64,000 nt of DNA from Prinia subflava (taxonomy: Eukaryota > Chordata > Aves > Passeriformes > Cisticolidae), in the NCBI RefSeq assembly GCF_021018805.1, contig NC_086253.1, positions 12,340,735 to 12,404,734 of the forward strand, read 5' to 3'. Made by a program: the position numbers and the translations under genes. Position 1 is the stretch's first letter. Each line of letters opens with the position of its first letter. Under the pieces are notes generated by a model. The model did no database searches. It had not been told where the DNA came from and saw only the letters and a program-made list of their open reading frames with translations. Below are positions 25,273-36,153 of this stretch, piece after piece.

Positions 25273-28200
25273 AAGGTGAGGGAATTAAAACCTCCAGCAG
25301 TTAAACACAGCACTCCACAGTTGAATTATTCGAAATGGAAAGTGCATATGGTGCCATTTGCTGGCTTGTTACAGATATTTATCCTGCTGAATACTTATCC
25401 TTTGGAGCCCCTAAATTACATGTGTACATTGTGAAACACGGGTCTGTCATCCAAGGTAGGAAAGCAGGGGATTAAGGCAGCAATGGCAGGTAATTCTCTG
25501 GCTTTAGCAGGCAGGAGAGCATGTGTTGTTATCCTAATTACTGCCATCCCCAATTCACTGGGAAAACTGCCAGGGAACCGATTCAGAGTAATGCATCTGA
25601 GCAATGAATAAATTACATAAACCATCCTAAGTACAGTAATTCATCCGAGTTTTCTCTGCAAGAGGTTACTCAGCAATGTCCAATAGAAATTAAACAGTAT
25701 CAGGCCAGCCTGTCCTTCTCAGGGGGACAGTCATTAAATCCTTGCTGAGTCATTGCCTTGCTGGGGTTAAGATTAAAGAGTTCAGGATTAAAGATTATAA
25801 TAAAAATTTATTTTACAGAGTATGGTCCAAATTGTATTGTCAGCTACAGTAGTGTTGCATTGTACAGTGTGTGGTCAGCCTGATACTGCTCTGAAGTAAA
25901 AATCCACATTTCACAGCTAGAGAGGAGGCAGTATTTTCATCCTTTGAAAAACATGCCAGCTCATTAGAAACTCCTGATTTGCTTCCCTGCCATGCACGTA
26001 CCCAAAAGAGATTTCATAGTGGACAGTTAAAAAGATAAATCTTTGCAAGCAATAATGGAGAGAACCACATAGCTAGCACTCCAGCATCCCAATACATGCC
26101 TGGCTTCCCACTCAGGAAGAAAGGAATCTTGCATGTCCCTTTGATTGCAAGGGAGACTTTGTGGAGGGAGGGTAAAGCATGGCCAGTTTGTGGATTAATG
26201 TGGAACACAGACTTTGAAATGAAGGCAAGGGGATTAATTTATCTTGTTTGAACTGAAAGCCCTAAAATGTTCAAACTTGGTAATTCAAAACACCAAATAA
26301 CAAAATTAAAGGAAGAATATAAAGAGTTGAAATTTGAAGATTTGTCACAGATTCAGGTCACTTTCAAAGAGACCTAAATCCTTGGCAGAGGGTAAACTAG
26401 TGCTGTATGTTAAAGTTTAGACTCCTGCCATGCATTTGAAGTGAATGGATCTATGCTAATTTCTGCCGGTTCATCAATAGTTACATCAGTGTATCATACA
26501 GCTGTGAAGATTTTCCACAATAATGTTAAAAATTATCTCTGTAAAAGTAACTCGTTTGACTATTGACTACAACATTTTTCTGCTATCATTTCCTTCACAT
26601 GGTAGACTCTTGGATTTATTTACAAAAGTTAGGACCAGTAATTATTTTGTTTGTGACTTAACTTCAACCAAAAAAAAAAAAAAAAAGAAAAAAAAAGAAA
26701 AAAAAAAAAAAAAAAAAAAAGACACCAATATATAATTAAACAGAAGGGGACATGGGAATAATTTTGTTAAAATAAAAGCACAACTGACCTCTAGTGGCTG
26801 CTTGTCAGAATTCAAGTTGTTGAAATACTCCAAGAGGGGGAAAAAACCCCCACAACATTTCCTAATTAAGTCTTCAGTATGAATTCAAAGATTCTTTTTT
26901 CCTCTATTTCTCTAGGAAGTATCACTTTTCCTGACACATTTCTTTGCCAATCCCAGGCCTCCTCCAGACAGCATCTTAGAGTTTTGCAAGAAAGATAAAA
27001 AAAGATAAACTCAAATGTTTGTTCCTTTTAAGCAAATTTTAACTGCAAGTTTCCATTTTTCCACATTTTTAGTATACTTTTACAAGTACCTGTGCTGAAT
27101 AATTTTTTAATTTGGTAGCACATTTATACCTCTGCCTCGTGTGTTATCACATCCTCATCCCTCCTGCAGGACCTTACTCCTCTTACTCATCGCATCCCAT
27201 CACATCACAAGAGACTGCCATGAACACATTACCCATCTGATATTTGGTGTGAGGGTGTCTCAAGTGCTTCAAGATTTTGATTTTTTTTATTCTTCCCACA
27301 GGTGAGATGTGTTTCTTCACAAAAACTTCTTTTGTTCCTTGGAAAATACCTGTGTGGAGAGCTTTTGGTCAGTCTATCTTTGTGCCTCAGCAGGGCCCAC
27401 AGCTGCCATCACTTCTGCAGCGTGTCAGAGCCGTGAGCGAGTGTGCAGGGCACAAGAGAGGAGCAAGCCTGGCCCTGCAGAGCCCAGGCATGTGCACATT
27501 ATTCAGTGCATTGTGGGCAGATGTTGCAGTGCTACCCCACACCCTGGCAGGGGTTCCCATGTTAGGAAAGGATTTGGGTTGCACTCTTTGGTTCACTTAT
27601 AAGGAAAAAGAACCAGACACTTCGATGCGCTTTTCTCACCATCATTGGCCTGGTGCCAGCACAAAGGCACCTTTTGGATCCTTGGAATGTAAGTCAAGAC
27701 CTGCAGCTGTTTCTGTTGGGCAGCAAGCCAAAAACCCCTCCTTGATCATTACATCCTTAAAAGCACGGAGTCTTTCAGTGCATTTTCAGGGTGTCTTAGC
27801 AGGTGTAAGGAATCTCCCTGCATGGCCTTTATTCTTTTGTTTTATACAGCTTGTTAGTCGCTTTAATTAAAATGTTTTGCTTTTCTAAACACCTCCAATC
27901 ATCCCATCTCAGTAATTTTTCATAAGCCATTTCTGAGAGGCTGCTGGCAACCTCAGAGTGTGATGCACCTTCACGGGGCTAATAATACTCTGGCCTCACC
28001 CAGAAACGCATCAGGCAGGACACCAAGGCTGGCTCAGCTTGGAGAAGCACTTCAAACTACAGGATCTACCTGTGTTCACCCTGCTTTGACATCCAGCTGG
28101 ACCAACAATCAGCACAGTGGTGTGGCTATGGTGGTCTAAGGATCGGAGCAGCGTCCTTTGGGAAAAGGTAATTACCATTATTCGAGCTGCTGGTGCACTC

Positions 28201-28839
28201 AAGAGTGTCTCTGCTCCTTCCAGCTCTACCACTTGGCATTGTAGCATACCTCCCCCTACTTGGTTTATGTTTTCTGGGCATTGACAGGGAGCTGTGAATA
28301 AAGTATATAATCCCTTGAGACCTCCAGCAGGGTCGCTGGTTTCTCTGGGTAAGGTCACCAATGCTGCTGTCACTAGGCTGAAGATTGCACGTGTTGGGAC
28401 ATCTGTACTTCAGCCAAACCCCCGCACAGCTGGGTCAAGGTCAGTGTCTGGCTCACAGGTGGCTCAGATGGGAGTGCTCGTGCTGCTCTACAGTCACCTG
28501 CCCTGGTGACAAAGCAGCTCAGGACAAGGCAGGCAAATGGCCTGGGTGGGCTTCAGACTGAGCTTTAACTGAGACTCTTGCAGGCTGTCAGCTGGCACCC
28601 TTTTATTCATATTGACATTCTTAAAAAGCCAAGACAACAGAAGTTTTTTTTAAAATAGAGCCTAGATGCATAATATTTTTCTTGTAAATCTGTCTCAGAA
28701 ATTGCACTGGGCCTGTACAACCCTCCAAAATGCTGAAAACTTGTATTGACGTGTGTTTGAGAAGTTCCAAATCAAGTCACTATAATACCATATAAAAATA
28801 GCTAAAATGGAAAATTGTCAACAGAAAAACTAGAGCACT
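25273..28839. other. Unique non-coding stretch with one A-rich tract
   Basis: No exon or transposon is firmly recognised. A 197-codon plus-strand frame (27277-27870) follows a polypyrimidine-AG sequence (TTTTTTTTATTCTTCCCACAG, ending at about 27301) that looks like a splice acceptor, but the frame carries no motif I know. The part from 27.3 to 28.5 kb is richer in GC and CpG than its surroundings. It could hold a repeat or an unrecognised transcript. Confidence 0.45.
26670..26720. repeat. A-rich tract of 51 bp
   Basis: An almost uninterrupted run of A with two single-G interruptions. It may be a slippage-grown poly-A tail of an old retrocopy or a simple microsatellite; no retrogene body is apparent upstream. 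Confidence 0.9.
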
Positions 28840-29520
28840 AAATGATCTATGTTATTATTCCCATAATGATTAACAAACTGCATTTTCCCAGCCTGTTGCA
28901 ATTTATTAGCCCATGTTCTTCTGTATCAGTATCAAATATTATTTCATTATAAAAACTTGTGTGCCTGTTAACAAAAAAAAAAAAATCCAGATTAACTGTC
29001 AACATATGTTACTTTCACTTTTTCAAATTAGAGTGAGCAAACTGGCTCTAATTAGTTTCCTGATTAATGAGTGCATGGTAAGCAAGAGAATTACATTAAG
29101 AACAATTTCCAGTTTACACTGGTTAGGAGGAGGTAAAAAAATAATTTTTCAACAGGGATCAAATAAATCTACAGAACCCCATTTTTTTACAGTGCTGTGA
29201 AAATATGCAAGGCATCACATTGTAAATTGCTGGTTAGGTCACTGGAGCAGGATGAATAAATACTCTTTGCCATATGAAATTGGCTAGTTAAATGAAGATC
29301 ACAAAATTGTTTGTTGCTATATAAGGCTCATTTTTGTTATAAAAAGAGCAATTTTAATTTACAGGGGCTTAAGGCAATTTTCCATCTAATTTTATGTTTT
29401 ATAATGTCTGCTAAAACACTGGTGCCTTATTAGTTTGTGTGGTCGAAAATATATTGTTTCCAAATTTCAAGGCTATTGATTTATCTTGACCAAAGCAAAA
29501 CAGGGTCACGTTTTTTTCTA
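28840..29520. promoter_or_regulatory. Candidate conserved non-coding element (inferred from composition)
   Basis: The segment is AT-rich, nearly lacks CpG, and holds clustered homeodomain-type cores such as CTCTAATTAG, CTGATTAATG and TTAATTT, together with CCATATGAAAT, GCTATATAAGG and TATTGTTTCC. It has the look of developmental enhancers or conserved non-coding elements of vertebrates. No transposon or coding signal explains it. This is inference from texture only; conservation cannot be tested here. Confidence 0.3.
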
Positions 29521-29995
29521 AGTTCTAAGAAAAATCCACACAGATCACATTAAATTGCATCATGGATACATCTCTCTTTTTTTTGACCAATAGGAAACAG
29601 CCTGATTTATTTGGGTATGAGTAACAAGTTAACTTCACTGGTCAGAACTATAATCCGTCCCATGCCATTTTTTGCAATTTCATTCCCAAAAACCTTAAAA
29701 TTGAAGTGAATTGAGTGGCTGTTATAACACAGAAACAGCTGGGCAGACACACAGCATGATTTCTTGACCCTCTGAGCTCTGTTTTCTCCAGCCAAGGTCC
29801 TGGCAGCCAGGTCAGAGGAAGCCTTAGGCTTTTCATCATCCTGTGGATCAGAGGCTTCAGTCTCCTACCACCTGCCCTCCCCAACATCCACAGTGAAAGG
29901 ATAAAGGCACTGCCCTGTATCCATCAGCCCAGCCCTGGACAGCGTTGGCCTTGTTACCCCTGCCCCCACAGGGGCAAGAGTAACCCGAATTCTTG

Positions 29996-31178
29996 TTAAT
30001 AGATCCCTTGGGGTAGATTAGAGAGAAAATACACCAGATGATGGGTGTTTGTAAATATGTATATGTAGGGTTTCATTTAGAACAATTTGGCTGCAATGGA
30101 AAACAGGAGTGTAGCTGTTTTAGTTGGCATTAGCTGTAGTAATATAGGAATATGAAAGCAACAAAATATTACTTAAGATAGGGAAAAGAAAGAAAGAGAA
30201 AGAAAAGACATGAGCAGAAAGATACATAAACACCACCAGCACATCTTAGAGGAGGCTTGATTGTTTAGATGTCCATTGGTCAAACTGATGGTCTTGATCT
30301 ATCTTGATCTGTTGGAATCAGGAGGAGAAGCCGCCAAAACAAAGTCCAATGGGTTAAAGTGTGGCTCAGGCTGATGGAGAACACCCAGGTGCCTCCCCTA
30401 GTGGGGGGAGCTTTCAGTCCTGTGGTGGAAGGCTCCACAAACGAGTCAGGGGGTGTTTAGGGGCTTTGATGCTTTATGACACCTTCTCAGCTGCCCTCAC
30501 TTCAGCACAGTTGAGCCAGTAATGCCCTGTCAGACCTTGTCGGGCAGTGGAGGGGTTTACAACCGGTTGAGTTGTGCAAGGCAGAGCAATTAGCATGATA
30601 AAAGCACCTTCTTACCTTGCTACTTATCGGCCTCAAAGCCCAAAGGGGTTTGTAGCCTCCAGGTGGTGATAGTTCACCCCTCTGCCTTATGCAGATCAGA
30701 CATTACACACCCAAAAACTCACCTCCTCTTTCGAGGGATGCAAACCCGGCCTCAGTAAGCGCCTTGGAACCTCCACAGTTGGGTACACGAGTCATTAATC
30801 TTTAATAGTCCAGTCTCTACAGTCTCCACTGCTCAGGAAAATCAATCATCTCACTTCTTGGCCATGACACAGTCAAGAGGGCAACACGCAAAGCATCAGC
30901 CCTCCACCTACAGGCTAAACTGCTCTGAAACCTTGACCATTTATATATCCTATCTAATCCAAAAAGCAGACAAGCTTCCAGACAGATGTTCCTTTTTTTT
31001 TAGTTTCCTTAGTAACACCCCTTTCTCTGACCTTATTTCAGACACAGGGTCTCCAAAAACCAAGAAAAATATCTCGGCCATTTGCGTTACATCCCTGGTT
31101 CACCATGAGATGGTGAGGACAAGGAGTGATGGATTTGCAGTTGGCTGGGACTTTTGACAGATCTACCCTGACAATACA
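29996..31178 (-). mobile_element. Possible unclassified LTR element (LTR plus leader remnant)
   Basis: Read on the minus strand from about 31178, the block starts TGTATTGTCAGGGTAGATC. It then has a TATA-like GGATATATAAATGG (around 30940-30955) and an ATTAAA poly(A) signal about 140 bp further on (complement of 30801-30806), a layout typical of an LTR promoter followed by R. A GT-rich possible splice donor (GAGGTGAGTTTTTGG) lies at about 30720-30735. The other end reads TGTTAATAGATCCCTTGGGGTAGAT on the plus strand and partly mirrors the 31178 end. The block keeps many more CpGs than its surroundings, suggesting a relatively young insertion. There is no open gag or pol frame and no target duplication at these ends, so boundaries and identity are uncertain. 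Confidence 0.4.
30182..30208. repeat. GAAA-rich simple repeat
   Basis: GAAAAGAAAGAAAGAGAAAG-type purine tract inside the possible LTR element. On the minus strand it is a polypyrimidine run. Confidence 0.8.
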
Positions 31179-34100
31179 GCCCCAGTTTCTAATTTTTTTC
31201 CTTTTCTGAGTCCATCTGCACAGTGGCAATACCACAACCTAGCTGTGGCTCTCTCAGCCCACCATACACACTGAATCAACCCAAAGAAAGGATGATCTCA
31301 AAGACATTTCCTCCAAAGACGAAACAGCTTATGTTTCTCAGCAATTGGTATTGTATCATCTTTGCTCCAGAATTTCTCCAGCTTCGTAAGTTTCTGTTCT
31401 TCCTTTCTGCATTCACCCCAATTTTTTCTTCCTGTCATCAGCTGTTCTTTCTGCCTTGTCTCTCTCAGGTGTGTCCTTTTACCCCAAGTACATCCTACTG
31501 TCATTTAACTCAACAGTTTTATTTTCAGGTCACATGATTGTATATTCTGAAGAAAGAATTTTTTTCTAGTGCCAGTGAAATGGGCCAGCTGAAAGTTTGA
31601 AAGCAGCCAGTGCAGCAGACCTGTGTGTCACTATCAGTGCTGCATAGGCTCCTCTGGATGCATCAGTGAGGACGTGTTCTCAGCACTTAGCAAAGTCAAA
31701 CCATGTTTATTTTCTGTCTAAGTAGTGAGAGTCTTATGTCAGGAAGCTGGGTAGCACTCATGGGAGGGGATAACACCATGTCTATTAGAAGGGCCAGTAA
31801 GTCTTCCTCCATCATTTCAACTTCTGAACAGATGCTGATGTGGAGGGGCAAAAAATATCATTTCTTGACCCAGCAGCCCTGTTTTCTTGCACATTTCTTG
31901 GTACTGGTACTGCACAGGAAGGAGGACTCTCACCAAAAGTTTGCAGACATCTCTGCCTTGCTTTCACATTAGCCTGAACTTATGTGTTGCTGAAGAGTTG
32001 GAATTGGAAACTGGCTCAGTGCAAGGTGGCCTGGCGAGTGCTCCTTTGTGCCAGCTGGGTTTGGCTGAAGACATGAACACCATCAAGGAAAAAGGGATCT
32101 GGGAGAAAGATGCAAGACAGGGACTGTCTGAGGTGTACAGGCTGTTTCTAGCTAGTCAAGGACAAATGCAAGTTTTGTGTCCAAACAGGAGACACCCCCA
32201 TCCCTCCTCTGCCCAGGAGAGTCCCACAGCTGCACTGTGACTATAGCAACACATGATGAGTGCTGTCCCACAAAAAGAACAAGCTCAGGTAAGACGTCCT
32301 CTATAGACAAAAATAGGATTAATGTGATTATCCAAATATGAAGTTTTAGCAAATATTCTAAGTAATTATCTTTCCTTTCCATGATCACAAAAAAAAAAAA
32401 CCACATAAATATTTTCAAAAAACTTTTTTTTTAAGCTAGCCAGGATTTCTAGTCATAAATAATAATGGCAAAGGCAAGCGTTTTTTCCTTTGCATGAAAA
32501 TTCTTGGAGCAGCATGCAAACAGACCTTCTTGTGGTATTAATATTGCCCCATTTATGCTGAAGCTATGCAAACAGAGACATATAAAACTGTGCTCCTAAA
32601 AACTTAGGTTGCCAATAAATATTTTTACCACTTTTAATTTATATTGTTTGTGACTTTGCCCCCTTGCAGAAAAGTGATCCCAGAATGCAAGCTAAGTTAC
32701 TCTGAGGTTACTGAAGCCATCAGACATTTAAAATAAAGATAATTTGTGCTCCTCTGAACTTAACCTGTTGCTTCTTTGAAAATATTTGACTTGGCAGTTT
32801 GCAAAGCTTCATCTCATGGAGTACTGTAAAAAACATAGACGTTTTAGCCTGAATTGATAGCAAGCAGCCTTGTTTACTGCCTCAGGAGATTTGAGTTCCC
32901 ATCTTGACCTCACTCTTGCAGCAAATATTGGGTATATTTTCACAAGGTTACCTCTCTCCAGTTAGCTGCCTTGATATCCCAGTATTAAAAAAGTCTCAGT
33001 ATTAAATAGATTTAATGTGCCTTGCTACATTATGATACCAACCTGTATTCCATTAAAACAAAAACATAGCTTCAGGCTTCCTTTACAACCTTACTGAGTT
33101 AATGGAAGTTACAAATTCTCACCACATTGAAAAACCAACGTGAAAAACCAGCACTTGTATTCTGGTGCCTACGTAGTGCCTGCTGGATTTACTATCTAAT
33201 TTTCACAGTGCTTAAGGTGATATTAATCTTTAAAAGGTACAAGCTGTGCCTCAAATAGCTGGCTTACAAGTATGATTGTGGTTTGAAGTAATGGACCTGT
33301 GCATTTTAAAAATGTTTTAAGACTTTTGGGTTCAAACTCAAAAAAATATATCCATATTCAATAGGAGGAGAAAAAAGACAGCTGAAGTTCTCACACAGTA
33401 CTTGAATAAGTGAGCTGTGGAATTCAAAGGAAAAACAGGAGATTGTGACAAAAGCAGGGTAGCCTGCAACTCAGTCTGCCTCAGGGGTTGCTGAGACTAG
33501 TTCTGAGCTATTATATTTACAGTTAAGTGAATAGAAAAAGTTAGAGAATACTTAGAAGGTCACGGACAACCTGACTTCTTGAGAAAGAACTCAAACTTTC
33601 TTCATTTTTGAGTGTTTGACTTCACAAAATATTGACTGTTCTTTTAGACGTATCTGTAAATGCTCACACTTTTACTAACATATATATTCCATATAGTTTT
33701 TGTTTCTGTCACTTCTTCACTTTACAAGGAGGTTAATTATGGCAATTCTGATATTATCTATTCTAATACTATCTATTTACTAAAGAAACCAATTCTTTTT
33801 ATTTGGAATTTGCTTTGATTTTAAGCAGCATTCAAAGCACTGATGTAGCTCCTAACTGACTGGTGCTATAATCTTGGGACATAAGCCCATAAAACTTCAT
33901 GCATTGGCAAGCCTCTGATCTCCTTTCATTCCAAAATTCTCCTCCTTGAGATGAAAACAAAGCAGAAATATTTGCAATTATAATGTCGTAAACTTCTATT
34001 TGCTTGTTACATGTTTTCAGCTCTCAGCCTGGAACTGAGGATGATGGATTGAAGCCTGCCAGCTTGCTAATGAGGCAGCCTGGCCTCGGGGAGGGGAGAA

Positions 34101-36079
34101 ATCTGGGCAAACAGGTACATCCACTGCAAAAGGAGACAGCTGCAATCAAAGCATCTTCTCTGAGGACCTGGTAGTCCTGGGGGTGGAAGTACCCAGCTGT
34201 GAGCCCTTCTCAGCTCTGTGCAGTCAGTACAGGGCGGCTGCGGGCCCAGGGAGTTCCCTCTGTATCTCCCAGTGCACTGGTCATGGGTACCACGAACAGA
34301 TCCTGCACAGCTCTTAAAACGTGCCCTGCTGCTGGGGGTTTGCATCTACCTGCAAATTTTATCAGACCAGGGAAGTTTTGTGCATTCACGTGGAAGAAAA
34401 CGAAATAAAACCAAAATTTAGCAAGAGAGAAAGAGAACATGAGAAAAACAGGACAGGCAAAAAGAGAAGGACAGTGGCAAATGTCACTGCTCAACAAAGC
34501 TCAGTTTTGATGAAGGTCAATGAAGCTGGTTGGCAATTAGCCTTTGGCTGTGTGAAGAAAGCACTTTTGACTAGTTCTTGCATTATTCTGCAGAGATTAA
34601 TGTTATATACACTCCCAAAGTCCTCCTATGCCACCCAGCTTGCAAGCATAAAGCCAGGAAAAAATTTTACTTTTTGCCAGTTGGCTATATAATTTTCAGT
34701 GGCCAAAAGCCAACTAGTTGCTAATTGTTATTGCAGTGAAACTGAAAACAAAGCTCTGGGTATGAATATTTAGACTGTTTGTTATATTCCCCCTTGAAAT
34801 CCTTCAGGAAGTGCCATGAACTGCAGCTCACACCCACAGCCCCCAAACTGGGATGAACTGGGTGCCTGTATCTGCACACAGCACCTGGTCTGCAGCATTG
34901 CTGAATATTTTCCAAAGGCTTTCTGCAGTTTAGATTAGCTGTCTGCAAAGAAATTGTTACTTAGGTACTGTGCATGTTTAGAGTATTTTCCAAAAATTGA
35001 GTGTTTGTAGGTCCATGGGGGGCCCAGCAAATGTGTGTGAGGGGAGAGAGCTGATGAAAGGTGGAATTGTTTCAATAGTAAGGGAGATAACTCACATCTA
35101 TTTATTATTTGTGGAAGAAACTCCTCAGGCAAAGAACAAGTCTTTGTTGGGTGTTTGTGTAGCAGCCAGCACAGTGGAGAGCTAATCCCTGACAGGGAAA
35201 GCAGGGCACTTCGATCAGCTCAAGTAAATAATAATGATTATTTCCAAAGCTCACTGAGCAGGCACAACTGCATCACCTGAGCTCATCCTGTGAGTCACAA
35301 CCACCAAAAGTGAGCACAAGGAAACTGTGTCTAGGATCATTCTTATCCTTCCCTCACACAACCCACTCCACAGGACAGCAACACTGAAAAATAAAAAGCT
35401 TCTAAGTGAATTTAGACATATTGATAGGCACCTCCACGAGTGTTTGGTTTTCACTTAGTTACAAACTGAAGGCAGATCTGTGAACCAAAGGTTTGTTGCT
35501 ATGAGTTATGTTTTTCCAAATACCAGTTTCTTGTGTCTCCATCAGCTGCTTTTGCTGTGCCATGAAACATCTACCAAGGATACAAAAGGTAAGCATCAAA
35601 GGGTGCACTTAATTCCAGCTAGGCTTGTAGCCCCCATAAAGGCACCAGGCGAATATACATATTTCTCAGACTTCTACCTGCTAATGGTTTTCCCCTGGGG
35701 GCTGTCACTAGCTGCAATGGAAAGAGGGGAAAAAGATAAGGGACCCTGTGTACTAGAACTGAGGGACAGTATGTCAGAGGTGAGCAATAAGTAGTGGGAA
35801 TGGTGAACTTTGAAACAAAGAGACAAAAAAAAATCTTGTATATTTGCCAGCAAAGGAAAGCTGTGGTGAAAACGAGCTGTGGATGCTTACTCACAGTAAA
35901 GCCCCTCAGAAGAATCTATAACTTTGATTTTATGGCTAATTGAACTATTTGTTTGATACACGCTAATGCCTAACATTGTTCATGCAAACCTCAGGTGTGT
36001 TCGCCATTACACAAAACCTTTCTTTAAAAATTTGTACTTTAGAATATCTGCCGATTGTACGGATAAATGTTTTATCATT
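31179..36079. other. Unique non-coding stretch, no gene recognised
   Basis: AT-rich DNA with only short open frames. I see no exon, RNA gene or classifiable repeat. The stretch 35880-36060 (CTAATTGAACTATTTGTTTGATACACGCTAATG and neighbours) has the homeodomain-site texture of a regulatory element, but nothing more can be said. Confidence 0.55.
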
Positions 36080-36080
36080 T

Positions 36081-36112
<32 letters not shown>

Positions 36113-36153
36113 ATATATTATATTGATATATATATATCAATAGTATATACTAT
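36080..36153. repeat. TA microsatellite with embedded 20-bp perfect palindrome
   Basis: About 74 bp of mostly alternating TA, with interruptions (TTATATA, ATTGATA). Positions 36122-36141, ATTGATATATATATATCAAT, form a perfect palindrome able to extrude as a cruciform. The array is interrupted, so it has probably accumulated point changes after expansion. Confidence 0.9.

Noticed and set aside
26523..26735. Open frame ending in a lysine run
   Set aside because: The lysine run is only the translated A-rich tract at 26670-26720.
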